Positions 11,624-21,036 are shown, numbered from the stretch's first letter. The stretch: DNA of 64,000 nucleotides from Eutreptiella sp. 'Long Island Sound 2002' (GCA_964036045.1 OZ038399.1:21647170-21711169); one strand, 5' to 3'. The notes: generated by a model from the letters alone, not told the origin. Translations and numbers: made by a program.

Positions 11624-12265
11624 CTAGGGAGCAAGGAGGCGCTGCTCAGCCGCCATCTTAGTGGTGATTGATTTAGGGATACACGTTAGGATAGTTTCAG
11701 ACCAAGATTGTGAAACCGTCCCACTCTCTAACGCCGATTCCAAAATCGAGAGCATCCTCGTGACGAACATGTCAGCAAATCTCTTGTACACGGAAGCGGG
11801 AGCCGAGTCCAACCCTGGGGATGAGTGTGCCTTCATTTTCTCCAAAGCCTGTTGGACTAAAGGCTCGGAAAGGGGCTTCCATAGGAGGAGAAAAGCAGCA
11901 TGTACTTTGGCAGGTATGGGCAGGCTGTCCAAGTACCGGGAACATTCTTCCAAAGTAACTCCGTTCGGACTCATAACCCCCGTCCAAAACTCGGCAATCA
12001 ACGCAGCCATGTTGCACTTATTGGTCAGATACGCCCCTGAGGAGTCACGCATCCTCTGGACCATTCGGCAGTTGCGCATCTCTCGCATCAGCCGTTGGAC
12101 CCTCTGACGCTTGGCGGCCCTGTCAGCCTTTTTCTCCTCCTTGGTGCTAAGCTCCTTCCGAAGCCTATGGAGTGACTGTTGCTTCCCTCCCTCCCGTTTT
12201 TCATCATTGAGCAGGGAGGACAAAACCTGGTAGGGCTCCCGGTCTGTGGATACTCGCACACCCAT
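11624..12265 (-). pseudogene. LINE ORF2, RT N-terminal region
   Basis: 213 codons. A Lys/Arg-rich stretch is followed by KMKAHSSPGLDSAPASVYKR (the LINE KxxxSPGxDGxxxxxY motif 0/1) and ILTCIPKS (motif 1/2, xxxIPK). This places it directly N-terminal to the motif A block. It is closed at 11624 just where the next block continues in another frame. Confidence 0.75.
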
Positions 12266-12440
12266 GTTGTGGAGATGGTCCTAAGCTGCGTGGTGCACGC
12301 ACGTCGCACTCGCCCTCACCATGGCTTCCAGATGGGAGAAACCCCTGGCTGAGTGCTCTCTTGCCCAACTTGTACAAGTGGTTCTTAAGGTTCAACAACT
12401 CACATTTTGGGATCATCCATCATCATCATCCATCACGCAA

Positions 12441-12650
12441 TCACCAAAAGGGAACAAAATCAGAAGGGGCTGCCTCACCCCTACCTTCTCGGTGGCCCAA
12501 AAGAGGGCGGAAATCCTATGTCACCCCTGCATTCTCGGGGATCCCCAACGCTAAGCGCGGGGAGCAAAAAATCAGAAATGGTCCCCAACAAAGGGGAACA
12601 AAATCAGAAGGGGCTGCCTCACCCCTGCCTTCTTGGTGGCCCGGCGGCAA
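12441..12650. repeat. Two direct copies of a ~48-bp repeat plus a dispersed satellite unit
   Basis: The block gggaacaaaatcagaagg, then ggctgcctcacccct and cttctYggtggccc occurs at about 12449 and 12595. Between them lies a stretch (gggcggaaatcctatgtc ... cattctcggggatcccc) that matches, inverted, the block at 62254-62340. It also resembles units of the 27.6-28.2 kb array. These repeats occupy the place where a LINE endonuclease would be expected. Confidence 0.6.
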
Positions 12651-13172
12651 ACCCACTGCGTGTAGCGGGTTTGTTCGTTTTGGAGTCAAGTGTTGCATGA
12701 ACCCTGGCCCCGTACTGGGATCTCGAGCAGCCAATATATGCCAATGTTGGTGGGCGGTGCTCGAATTCATGCCTCCTCGAGCCTTGGGGAAGACGTACAA
12801 TGTGGCGTCTCTGGTTATATTGTAGTGGCCTAGGGCATCATGCACCTGCAGTGCTCGTAGAGTGCCAGGATAGACAATGCGCTGCCGGTCGGTGGGAATA
12901 CCCCAAAGATCAAGGACTATCCTTTGCAAGCGGCCTACAATAGCGTCCATGGTGACAGCGACAACCCGGGTGGCTTGGCCTTCATTTCGCAGAAATGTGG
13001 GGAACTCCTCTTGCCGGGCTAGCGCAGAGAACATGTTGCTTACTACACGATCCGGGCTTCCTTGGAGACTATTGTTCCAGTCATGCCGAACTTCCCCACA
13101 CGTTGCGTAGGTCCAACGTGATACAGGCATTTCCCTAGTGGTTCTATACGTACCCGGGTCGGGGCGGTTCAT
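12516..13172 (-). CDS. ORF with ubiquitin-like domain ending in Gly-Gly
   Basis: 218 codons. Residues 58-134 (genomic 12771-13001) read as a ubiquitin fold. FPTFLRNEGQATRVVAV corresponds to strand 1-2 and IVGRLQRIVLDLWGIPTD to the helix ending GIPxDxQR. RIVYPGTL and HDALGHYNITRDATLYVF follow, matching the family's L.DYNI..esTLhLv, and KARGG occurs where ubiquitin ends RLRGG. At 77 residues the domain matches ubiquitin length. A further MNSSTA... segment follows the GG, as in ubiquitin fusion precursors. Residues 1-57 are unrecognised. It lies on the same strand, just upstream of the LINE polymerase. The last ~45 codons run into the local repeat, so the original C-terminus is probably lost. 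Confidence 0.65.
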   Translation of the reverse strand: MNRPDPGTYRTTREMPVSRWTYATCGEVRHDWNNSLQGSPDRVVSNMFSALARQEEFPTFLRNEGQATRVVAVTMDAIVGRLQRIVLDLWGIPTDRQRIVYPGTLRALQVHDALGHYNITRDATLYVFPKARGGMNSSTAHQHWHILAARDPSTGPGFMQHLTPKRTNPLHAVGLPPGHQEGRGEAAPSDFVPLCWGPFLIFCSPRLALGIPENAGVT

Positions 13173-14244
13173 TCTTCGGAATGCCTATGAGGACAAGACG
13201 TTTTTGAATTGCAGTGGTGTTCTTGCCTGTGTGATGTTGCCCTGCCTGCTGTTGGTGTGGCGTCCGGGAGGTGGGGGGGGGGCGTGCTGGCCCCGGGGCA
13301 AGGCAGCAAGTGCCAAGCCCATGGGGGGGGGGACAAGTTAAACACTTGCTTCGTTGAGCCAATGTGCATCTTGCTTTTGCATTGTCTGCGCGACGCAGAG
13401 GCAACAAGTGAGAGTTGCGATGCAACATATTTGTTGGCTTTCTTTTGTCCCACGAGTAGCACCTGTAGTACCCTCGCCCCCCCCATGTCCAGCCCCCCCC
13501 CCCTTGTCCATCCCCCCCCCCCGGGGGGGGGGACCGTCACTGCCTAGTTCCAACAAAAAAAAAGTGTTGCTGCCATATTGCACAGGATTGTGCCACCGTG
13601 ACACCTCGTTGCCTGATATTATGGTCACCTCCTTTGTTCTGGCCCATTGCACTCCTGAGACCTCTGAAAATGGTCCCTCAAGGCGCTGTTGTGTGCCATG
13701 TCCGTTCCACAAAGGAGCCTGTGCTGGCGGTTGTCCAAGGCCCTTCTCCGCATGGTGAAGCGTAAGAGGAAGTTTTACACTGTCCCTGTGCAGAACAAGG
13801 GGCATGCACGGAACTGATGAGTGGATGCTGTGCATTGAGAATTCTGCTTATTTGTATTGTGTGCATGGCGTGACTGGCCATGAATTCTGCAGAGTATGCG
13901 CCGGTAAATGGTTTGTCGGGAGTGTTGTCGGGGGGGGCGGGGGCGAGGGTAGGAGGTTGGGCTGAAAGCATCATACAGCAATATTGCACAAACATTCCCC
14001 CACAGTGGTTGCATCTAGCCGCGCATCTGCCACCCATCTGGAACTCGAACTTGTCAAGACCAAAAAATCTTAGCTCAGCCGTGCCTGAGCTTTGGTTTTG
14101 CTCGTCGGGTGGTGTGTGTGTGCGCATGCGTGTGTGCAGTGAGCCTCTGTACTTGTAGAGCATTTTTGCTTGTTGCCAGCAGACCATAGGTGGTCACACG
14201 TAGAGCCAGCTCCGTGACACTTTGGAACGACCCGGTCTGTGAAT
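13173..14244. other. Non-coding stretch before YR element 1
   Basis: Holds G runs near 13265 and 13322 and opposed poly-C/poly-G blocks at about 13478-13532 that could pair as a hairpin. No gene or clear repeat boundary of the downstream element was found. Confidence 0.45.
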
Positions 14245-15294
14245 ATGTCAGTTGACGATTTTGCCGTCTTCGCGAAGGGAACAATTTGTTCCCAGTTCAT
14301 TGATAGCGTTCCCATGCTGGAGATAGCCAGGGCTGCCTCGCAGGTGGAGATGAAGCTGTCGGTGCTGCTGGAACGCAGGTCAGAATGGGAGGCTAGTTTC
14401 GTCGCCAGGTACGGAATAGAGTTGGGGGAGGTGGGGCTGGTGAAGATGATCGCCTCGTATTGCGTCATGGCCCAGTGCGACCTGGATGTGGCGTCGCTGG
14501 GCTTTGTCAAGGTGGAGGTACCGCCCCAGCAGCCGCAGACGGTGTCGCCAGAGCTTCAGGAGCTCAAGCAGTTGGTTCAGGGACAGGCCCTTGTGATGGA
14601 GGGCCTGCGCAAGCAGTTGGAGGCGGTCAGTGCCAAGGCCGAGGCGGAGTCCAAGAGGAAAATGGCGAAGGTCCCGCCGCTGTGTAAAGCGGAAATCGTG
14701 AAGGTGAGGGAGTTGGATTCTAAGCCCCAGTGGATCTTCGCCAGCCTTCTCGCGCTGTCCACCTTGTTGTGGCGCAGGGAGGTGCCCCAACACGAATACG
14801 TCTCCAAATACAAGGACAAGGAAAAGTTCACGGACGCCATCCTGGACGAGCTGGCGCCGGTGGTGGACGCGGACTCCGCGGACACGGAAGTGTGGCAGCT
14901 GGAGTCCATGGATGATGACGAACTTACGCGCCTTCGGAGTTTTGTCCAGGCGGTCTGGACGTTCACGGTGACTAGCCTGTCGGCATACAGGGGCAAGAAG
15001 GGCTTGGACCCCGGACCGGTCGGCGAGGGGTCGGACGCGGCCGAGGATGCGTCCGATGTGCCTGTGCTGTCCGCTGGTTGTACGGGAGCGGCGGAGGAGG
15101 AGGTGGTGGGGCGGCGGCTGCAAGCCATGAAGGGTAAGTTCCGCGTTGAGGGGGGCCGCCGCCTGTACACCGCCAAGCCGGGGGCCGAGCCGATGGACGT
15201 CACCAATGCCCCGGTGACAGCGTGTCGGGCATGCAAGAACGCTGGGAGGGGAGTGAAACGGCATTGGTTTCACGAGTGCCCCGGCTTTGACTGA
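14245..15294 (+). CDS. Gag-like protein of YR element 1
   Basis: 349 codons from ATG at 14245. The N-terminal half is helical and a heptad-like segment (ELQELKQLVQGQALVMEGL, around residues 112-130) suggests a coiled coil. A basic KRKMAK patch and a conserved-looking KPQWIFASLLALSTLLW core follow. The C-terminus has a zinc-knuckle-like CRACKNAGRGVKRHWFHEC (C-x2-C-x9-H-x2-H-x-C). The 39.8 kb element has a matching C-x2-C-x11-H-x-H-x2-C at the same place. The likely role is packaging element RNA. It ends at TGA 15292-15294, and the frame stays open straight into the recombinase. Confidence 0.75.
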   Translation: MSVDDFAVFAKGTICSQFIDSVPMLEIARAASQVEMKLSVLLERRSEWEASFVARYGIELGEVGLVKMIASYCVMAQCDLDVASLGFVKVEVPPQQPQTVSPELQELKQLVQGQALVMEGLRKQLEAVSAKAEAESKRKMAKVPPLCKAEIVKVRELDSKPQWIFASLLALSTLLWRREVPQHEYVSKYKDKEKFTDAILDELAPVVDADSADTEVWQLESMDDDELTRLRSFVQAVWTFTVTSLSAYRGKKGLDPGPVGEGSDAAEDASDVPVLSAGCTGAAEEEVVGRRLQAMKGKFRVEGGRRLYTAKPGAEPMDVTNAPVTACRACKNAGRGVKRHWFHECPGFD

Positions 15295-16779
15295 TGGGGA
15301 AGCTGCCCCATCCGGCCCATCCCTCCCGAGCCCCGGGGGGCCTTGGTGGTTCTCGGACCGTCGGACTTCCGGGATGGCGAGGACGTGGTCTGGCGCCTGG
15401 TGTGGGCAGCGTGGAGACGGATATGGAAGGAGGATGAGATCGCCTCCGTGGACGCCCTGCAGGCATCCTCCTGGGCAAAAAGCACCATGGGTACGTATTG
15501 TACCCACTTCCGCAAGATGGCCCTCTGGGTGGGCTACACGCCCACATCCGAGCTTGAACGAGCGGCGTGCCGCTACATTTTCCAGTTATGGGGACTGGGG
15601 TACTCGGGAAGCTCCCTCAAGGTCGCAGTGTCGGCGTTCCGGGCGCTGGAGGACATGGGATGGCTGCCCGCGTTCGTCAGTCGCCGGGTCTGGCGCTGTG
15701 CCAAGTGGGCGCCCACGGAGCCGGCCCTACGGCCCTACGCAGGTTTGGACGACCTCCGCAACTTCGCGCTGGCTTGCACGGAGCGACCGCAGTGGACCGT
15801 CTATGGGATGGCAGTCCTGGCGTTCACCTGCCTTCTGCGGGTGGGTGAGGCCGCGCCCCTCCGTCGGGGGGGATCCCGGTGTCGGGGATTGGCGTTCCGC
15901 ACGGTCAAGGTGGCGCCGCGCATCGTGCGCAGGCGACTCGGGAAGTATGCCCGAGAGTGGCTGGGCTGGCTCGATGCCACGGGGGCCACGTCTGCTGTCG
16001 TCGGAGCGCAATTCTGTCCGCAGGGACCAGCTTTCATGCAGTCGGTCATGGCTGCCGCGTTGGGGGGCAGCGACAACCCCCACGCCAGGTGGCACGCATG
16101 GAGGCGAGGGGGCTCCGCGGCCCTGCGATGGTTGGGGCTGCCCATCAAGTGGCTGGCTTGGTGGGGGCGGTGGCTTTCGGAGACGGTGGCAGTCCACTAC
16201 GCCGACGCGCCCGACGACTTCGTCGTCACGACCGAGGCTGTCCTCCCCTGGCCCCCTGACAACCATGCAGGAGAGTTCGTTTGGCGCGCCGTGTCCCTCC
16301 GGGACGTTTTCCCGAAGGAGCTCCTGGAGCTCTGTGCCCCTGATGCCGATGAGCCCCCACAATGGGGAGGTGACGGGGATGGGTCGGCAGGAGGTCGGGG
16401 TGGATCGTGCCCTGGGGAGTCCGCAAGTCCTGCCGCTGCGGGAGCTGCTGGGAGGGAGGACCGGGCTGGCGCACGTGACCCGGGGGCCCCTCCGGCCCTT
16501 ACGGCTGTTGAGGGGTCCTCAGGACGCGGGCGCCGGCCGCGGGGGGACGGGGGGGGGGAAGTCATTGATGTGGATGCAGACCCCCCACCTGCCTCCGCAG
16601 CAGGCTCCTCCATCAGGCGGCTGCGCATCGCGGCCCGCAGGACGGGTGAGGTCGCGTCCGTCTTGGGCAAGCGGAAGGCCGCGGGCCCGGCCAGGATTGT
16701 GGGTGCGGCTGCCCGAACGGCAATTTCCCGTCGCGTCGGAGCTGGGTCAGTGGGTGCGGGAGCGCCTTCGGACCGGTGA
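15295..16779 (+). CDS. Tyrosine recombinase (YR integrase) of element 1
   Basis: In frame with Gag after its TGA. The helical core-binding region includes SSWAKSTMGTYCTHFRKM. The catalytic domain shows LLRVGEA (Arg I), ARWHAWRRGG (the H-x-x-R box), WWGRW and AVHYADA (candidate nucleophile Tyr, near genomic 16198). This is the R...HxxR...(H/W)...Y pattern of DIRS-type recombinases, which insert circular cDNA without a DDE integrase. The first in-frame ATG (15487) lies inside the core-binding segment, so independent initiation there would truncate the protein. The C-terminal ~150 residues are low-complexity Gly/Ala/Arg. Confidence 0.8.
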   Translation, partial: WGSCPIRPIPPEPRGALVVLGPSDFRDGEDVVWRLVWAAWRRIWKEDEIASVDALQASSWAKSTMGTYCTHFRKMALWVGYTPTSELERAACRYIFQLWGLGYSGSSLKVAVSAFRALEDMGWLPAFVSRRVWRCAKWAPTEPALRPYAGLDDLRNFALACTERPQWTVYGMAVLAFTCLLRVGEAAPLRRGGSRCRGLAFRTVKVAPRIVRRRLGKYAREWLGWLDATGATSAVVGAQFCPQGPAFMQSVMAAALGGSDNPHARWHAWRRGGSAALRWLGLPIKWLAWWGRWLSETVAVHYADAPDDFVVTTEAVLPWPPDNHAGEFVWRAVSLRDVFPKELLELCAPDADEPPQWGGDGDGSAGGRGGSCPGESASPAAAGAAGREDRAGARDPGAPPALTAVEGSSGRGRRPRGDGGGEVIDVDADPPPASAAGSSIRRLRIAARRTGEVASVLGKRKAAGPARIVGAAARTAISRRVGAGSVGAGAPSDR

Positions 16780-17494
16780 GTGGGACGCCTGGTTGTGCTC
16801 CCTGCGGGCTTGTCTGCCCCGCGCACCGCCTGGTTTACTGGAGCGTCGCCTGTTGCAGTTTCTGGAGTGGGGCAGTGAGGCTGCCCGTGATCTCAGACAG
16901 CCGGAGTTTCTGCGAGTCTTGGCTGTGGCTTTGTCCTCATTTAGCCCTGAGGTTTGGGAGTCGCTCTTGCATGATTCGACGTCGCCCAAATTGCTTATGC
17001 AGCGTATCAGGGAGGAGGTATTGGCGCGGGGTTTGGGGCCGGTGGGGCGTGTGGATATCCCCCGCGAGGTCTGGGATAGTTGTGTGCCGGACGGCTTCGC
17101 AGAATTGGTAGGCAGGCAGTTTTCTGGGATAATTCCCCCGTCGGATGAGGCGGTGGTCATGATGAGGGCATTGCGGGACCAGGGTTTGCTTTTCCCCCTG
17201 CCGCCGGGGTCACCTGGGCCCAATGGGGGTGTTTTTGCGATACCCAAGACGGAGGAGAAGTGCAGTTTGATTGTCAATCTGGTGCCCCTTAATGAGGAGA
17301 TGCGGTCTCGGCCGGAGAAGTTCTCCCTCCCCTCTGTGGAGGTGTTGGCCCTTTTGGCGCAGGTGGCACAGCAAGGGTCCTCCTTTTTCCTCCCCTCTTT
17401 TTATGCCCGAGCGCGTTGCATGAGGCCGGTGTGGGATATTCTGTCCCTGCCGGGGGGGGGGGGGAAGAGCTGTGCATGTGCCACATCGACCTGA
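16742..17494 (+). CDS. Reverse transcriptase of element 1, N-terminal part (frameshifted)
   Basis: In the +1 frame relative to YR. It aligns with the 39.8 kb element from EVWESLLHDSTSPK (EGWASLMHVSTSPK there) to FAIPKTEEKCSLIVNLVPLN, RT motifs 1-2 (xIPK...R/NLxxLN). The frame reaches a stop at 17492 because the reading frame is lost in the G13 run at 17452-17464. The catalytic half continues in another frame immediately after. One more G or two fewer would make it continuous; a -1 ribosomal slip on the G run would have the same effect. A decayed copy is the simplest reading. Confidence 0.75.
   Translation: MGQWVRERLRTGEWDAWLCSLRACLPRAPPGLLERRLLQFLEWGSEAARDLRQPEFLRVLAVALSSFSPEVWESLLHDSTSPKLLMQRIREEVLARGLGPVGRVDIPREVWDSCVPDGFAELVGRQFSGIIPPSDEAVVMMRALRDQGLLFPLPPGSPGPNGGVFAIPKTEEKCSLIVNLVPLNEEMRSRPEKFSLPSVEVLALLAQVAQQGSSFFLPSFYARARCMRPVWDILSLPGGGGKSCACATST
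17452..17464 (+). other. G13 run at the RT frame break
   Basis: A homopolymer of 13 G lies exactly where RT changes frame between its N-terminal and catalytic halves. The corresponding region of the second element has no such run and is in frame. Confidence 0.7.
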
Positions 17495-18765
17495 GTAATT
17501 GCTTTTGGTCACTGCAGCTGCCGCGCGAGTTCTGGGGTGCCTTTCGCGTCTCGGATGGAGAGGGGGGGGTGTTGGCTTTCCGGTGCTTGCCTTTTGGGTG
17601 GAAGTACAGCCCCCTCCTGTGCCAGCGAGTGTTAGAGGGTCTGGTGGCCGGCGCGGGGCTGTTAGGGGTGCTGGTTTTAATTTACCTGGATGATGTCCTG
17701 GTTGTGGGGCGCGGCCGCGCGCGTGTGCGAGAGCAGACGGCAAGGGCGGCGGAGGCGTTGCGCCGTGCAGGTGCTGTAGTCAGCCCAAAGAGTACGTTGG
17801 AGCCTGTGCAGCGGCTGGTGTGGCTGGGGAAGGATATTGATTTGCAGGGGGGGGAGGTGCGGACTGCTGGCAACGCGTGGGAAGCTCTGTTTGCGCATTG
17901 GTTGAGGTTGTCTGTGGGACCCTGTAGGGTAAAACGGCTGCAGCAGTTCTTGGGGCGGGCACAGTGGATATGTCGCCCGGGTTCTGGGCACAGTCCGCAC
18001 CTGTCTGGTGTGTGGGCTCATGTGCTCTGGGCGCCCCCCCGGCTGCCGTTTACCCCAGTGCGTTTGCTTAAGTCTATGTGCGTGGCGTGCGTGCTTGCCA
18101 GGAGGCAATGGTCAGTGGTGTCCCTCCCCAGGGTGGTGAAGCGATCGCCGTTGGTTGTTTACGTCGACGCGGCGCTGGACGCGGGTGAATACCGGCTGGG
18201 CCTGTTTTCGATGGATGTGGGTTCTCGATCGGTTGTGCCCGCGGAGCAACCGCCCAACCAGCAGTGTGCGGAGGCTGCCGCGCTGCTCTGGGGCTTGAAG
18301 CTCATCCTCAATGTAGGCGTTCGGGAGGCCCATTTGTTTGGGGATAATGCGGCGGCGCTAGTGCAGTTCCTTCGGTGTAAAGCCAAGGTGGGGCGTAAAT
18401 TCCAGCAGTCCATTCTGAAGCGTTTCCGCTACCTGTGGGCGTCGTGCCCAGGCTTCACGGTATATATGCACTGGGTGCGTGGTTCACATAATCCCGCCGA
18501 TCCTATCAGTAGGTTGAGTGACAACTTCAATGGAGATCTGGGTTTGGCGCGCGAGGTGGCGGCGCGCAGGGTTGGGGATCTCTGGGCCTTTCCCGATAGG
18601 CGCACGGTTTTTTTGTGGACCCTGGGGGTGCCTATGGGGCCCTTTGTTCTGCCGCATTCGTGGAGAGCGGGCCTGTGGTCCCCGGGGGGTGGTGAAGGGG
18701 GGGCGGAGTTCCACGAGGTTTTTTTGCAGTACCGCTTGGAGGAGTCAGTGGGTGCAATGACTTGA
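17465..18765 (+). CDS. Reverse transcriptase catalytic core and RNase H of element 1
   Basis: Motif A CHIDLSNCFWSLQLP, motif B RCLPFGWKYSPLLCQ, motif C LIYLDDVLVVG (catalytic YLDD near 17686) and motif D/E VSPKSTLEP...LGKDID are all present. A DIRS-type RNase H follows: VVYVDAALDAG (first Asp, ~18160), QCAEAAALLWG (Glu, ~18268), LFGDNAAAL (Asp, ~18340) and HWVRGSHNPADPISRL (last Asp, ~18500). This copies element RNA to cDNA. It would need joining to the upstream RT half across the poly-G run. Confidence 0.8.
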
Positions 18766-18821
18766 TGTCGTGTAGTGCCGTCGCCTGCTTGTAGCACTCG
18801 TTTATCTTGGTGCATGTGATC

Positions 18822-19337
18822 ATGACCCGGCGCCGCCGTAACCGCCATGCGCGCAGCGGCAAGCGGAGGCGGGGCAAGAGCCGCTCGCGCAAGCGCTCGG
18901 AGGAGGCCGCTCAGCGGCGCGCGGCGCGGCGCCGCGCCGCGCTGCGGGAGAAGTTGGGAGCCTTGGTGGGCCGCAGGGCCTGTCACCGGGTGCTCCTCCG
19001 GAATGGGGTGCGGCTGTACGTCGCGTATGGCGTGCCAGAAGATCCCGGGGAGAGGGACGACTTCCTGGGTGCCGCGGCCATGGACATCGCCAAGCGGGTT
19101 CGGGGGCAGGCGACGCGGCGCACCACCGCGGTTGGGGACCCCGGGGTAAAGCCAGGGGGCAGGCACACTTGCGGGGGGATGTGGGATGTGGTGACGGGGT
19201 CAAGGGGAGGTCAGAGGGTGGTGGTGTCGCTGACGGACTGGAACGGGGGTCGTCGTACCCCCGTCCCGTATCTATGGGTGCAGGGGTCTTATCCCTTGGT
19301 GGTGAGAATAGCTGGCCACTTCAGGCCGTTGGTGTAG
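18822..19337 (+). CDS. Arg-rich ORF downstream of RT-RH in element 1
   Basis: 171 codons from ATG at 18822, starting 57 bases after the RNase H stop. Residues 1-50 are extremely basic (MTRRRRNRHARSGKRRRGK and on), consistent with nucleic-acid binding or a nuclear signal. The remainder (RVLLRNGVRLYVAYGVPED, then ...VVVSLTDWNGG...) is not recognised. No counterpart was found after RH in the 39.8 kb element. It could be an accessory element gene or a chance GC-rich frame. Confidence 0.35.
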   Translation: MTRRRRNRHARSGKRRRGKSRSRKRSEEAAQRRAARRRAALREKLGALVGRRACHRVLLRNGVRLYVAYGVPEDPGERDDFLGAAAMDIAKRVRGQATRRTTAVGDPGVKPGGRHTCGGMWDVVTGSRGGQRVVVSLTDWNGGRRTPVPYLWVQGSYPLVVRIAGHFRPLV

Positions 19338-19990
19338 TCTGTTTTTTGGGTGGTCAGCCGGTCTCCGAGGGGCTGGGATGGGAGTGTGCGCTCACCCTTT
19401 GCTTTGCGTTCTGTGTCAGGTCTCTGAGTGCCACCCGGGGATGGCCGGGCTGCTTTGCGCCCGGGCATTGCTCGCGCATTTGTGGGCGTTTTTGGCTTCC
19501 ATGGCTGAGCCAATGTTCTGGTTGTTGTGTGTGGCTCGTATTCTATCTGCGTTTTGGCAGGTCCAGTGTGCGCAGGCGGGAGCCCTCCGGGCGATTGTCT
19601 GTAGAGGCGGCCCTGCCCTGCGTGGGTGTCGCGGGCTGATTTTGTGGTTATATACCGGGCGTTGGTCCTTTGGCCTGCGCCGCTGCCACTTTGTTGTGGG
19701 TCCGGGGTCCATGCTTTCTTAGGGTTGGAGCTGGGTTGGGCGCTGGCCCGCCATTTTGAGATCTGCTGCGGATCTCAGGGGTGCTGCCCTGGGCTGACCG
19801 GGCAGCTCTGCGACAGGGCGGCAGTGCCTGACGGTCGCTGTACATTTACCGCTTCCTCATTGGCGGCGGCAGGGGTCGTCCACGCTCTCTTGGGCTTGGT
19901 CTGCGGACGCCTGAAGCCTGGCGGATGGCGCCGGTGTGTGCGGGGCGCCTTTGGCGATTTATGTTTGGGACGGCTTATAGGGAAGGCCAT

Positions 19991-20014
19991 GCACGCAGTG
20001 CGCACACAGTGCGA
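19991..20014 (+). repeat. GCRCGCAGTGC motif, copy 1
   Basis: Two tandem ~10-bp units (gcacgcagtg, cgcacacagtg) followed by cgaagttttgg. Member of a dispersed family found ten times in this window. Confidence 0.6.
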
Positions 20015-20196
20015 AGTTTTGGATTCAAGCGCCCTTCAAATATCAACCTTGACCAACAAGGTAAGGCACTCGAGAGGAACTCACAAACCACATTCCTTCA
20101 TTCCATTTGTGCATTTGCCTTGTGCCTTGGGGCTAAAGGGTCTTCAAGGAATCCCCACCCCCTAGACAGGTATTCTTGGGTGAGTATCACAGCCTC

Positions 20197-20226
20197 TGCG
20201 TGCGCAGTATGCACGCAGTGCACATG
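20197..20226 (+). repeat. GCRCGCAGTGC motif, copy 2
   Basis: Units gtgcgcagtatg and cacgcagtgcac occur about 200 bp after copy 1, in the same orientation. Confidence 0.5.
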
Positions 20227-21036
20227 CTTGGCCATAGCCTGACAATGGAGGCAGGACGGATTGGCATGAAAAACAACCATGTTTGTATCTCCCAAAAACA
20301 GTGGTTGGGGAGAAAACGGTGGGATTGTGTACAACATGATGCACTCCTTTGGCCCAACGGTACTCATCCTCATTTCTCCTGCAAGGAGTTGGAGGGGTTT
20401 GGTTTGGTTTGGGTCAACGCCTCTCCCAGACGCCTAGACCCACGGTTAGTGCACTTGTCGCTTCACGATTCAATTGGGTTGGGCACTCCCGGCCATCGCA
20501 GTCTCAAAGGTGTGCCGGATTGCTGACAACCCCCGAACAAAAGTTTGCCCGGGGTAAACTTGGGTTTAAATTGGGCAGGGGGGTGGGAGGAGGGCACCCG
20601 CTGTTTGGCTCTTAGTGTTTGTTGTTGTGTGTCGTCGTTGTTGTGTTCTGAGGCCTGAGACGGTGGTGGTGCCGTTGGCAACACTGACGACACCGGTACA
20701 TGGTCACGCGACACTTCATTGTTTTGCCTGAAGCTGACGGTTGTGTTGCTGTGTGGCGCATGCAAGAATAGGGGGTAGGGGCTTGTAGGGGGCTCGGCAG
20801 ACGCACAACGCGTGAGCGCATAGGAGGGAAAACCAATTTAAACCCCGCAGTGGTACACACGGGAGGGAGATACCGCCATGCCTCTGTGTGTGTGGCGTGC
20901 GCGCTGCTGGGGTGCCTTTGGGTCTTGCGGGGGGGCTGGTTTGTCGCTTGGTGCTCCAAGCTCCAGTAGGGAGGCGGTGGGCATCTGACGCGAAGATTGC
21001 CGGGGGAGTACGCGGCCTACACACACCTCCCCCATG

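Larger units (their letters stand above)
8417..12265 (-). mobile_element. Decayed LINE-type non-LTR retrotransposon (RT + RNase H)
   Basis: On the minus strand the order is the RT N-terminal region (12265-11624), RT palm motif A (11598-11386), the YADD palm and thumb (11218-10745), a linker (10729-10118), then RNase H (10114-8417). Four of the five blocks share one frame and are separated by in-frame stops; the motif A block is frameshifted. The gene order and the YADD box are those of a LINE with a C-terminal RNase H. No endonuclease domain was found between the RT and the upstream ubiquitin-like ORF, so the 5' part is probably lost or replaced by the repeats at 12441-12650. Confidence 0.85.
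14245..19337 (+). mobile_element. YR retrotransposon, copy 1 (Gag-YR-RT-RH, older)
   Basis: Four coding blocks lie on one strand: Gag-like (14245-15294), tyrosine recombinase (15295-16779), reverse transcriptase (16742-18050 region, frameshifted) and RNase H (to 18765), then an Arg-rich ORF (18822-19337). The same first four blocks occur, with homologous motifs, in the complete element at 39.8-45.5 kb. Unlike that copy, no matching split direct repeats could be found in the flanks by eye, so the stated ends are only the coding limits. RT is broken in a G13 run. Confidence 0.8.
19338..21036. other. Intergenic stretch with two copies of the GCGCAGTGC motif
   Basis: No gene recognised. The region between 19340 and 19980 is GC-rich and may be 3' sequence of element 1. 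Two motif copies lie at 19991-20014 and 20197-20226. A TG/CG-rich tract at 20880-20950 encodes nothing recognisable. Confidence 0.45.

Noticed and set aside
14100-20100. Split direct repeats for YR element 1
   Set aside because: Compared 5' (13.8-14.24 kb) and 3' (18.77-20.1 kb) flanks by eye; only words of seven to nine bases matched, so no termini are claimed.
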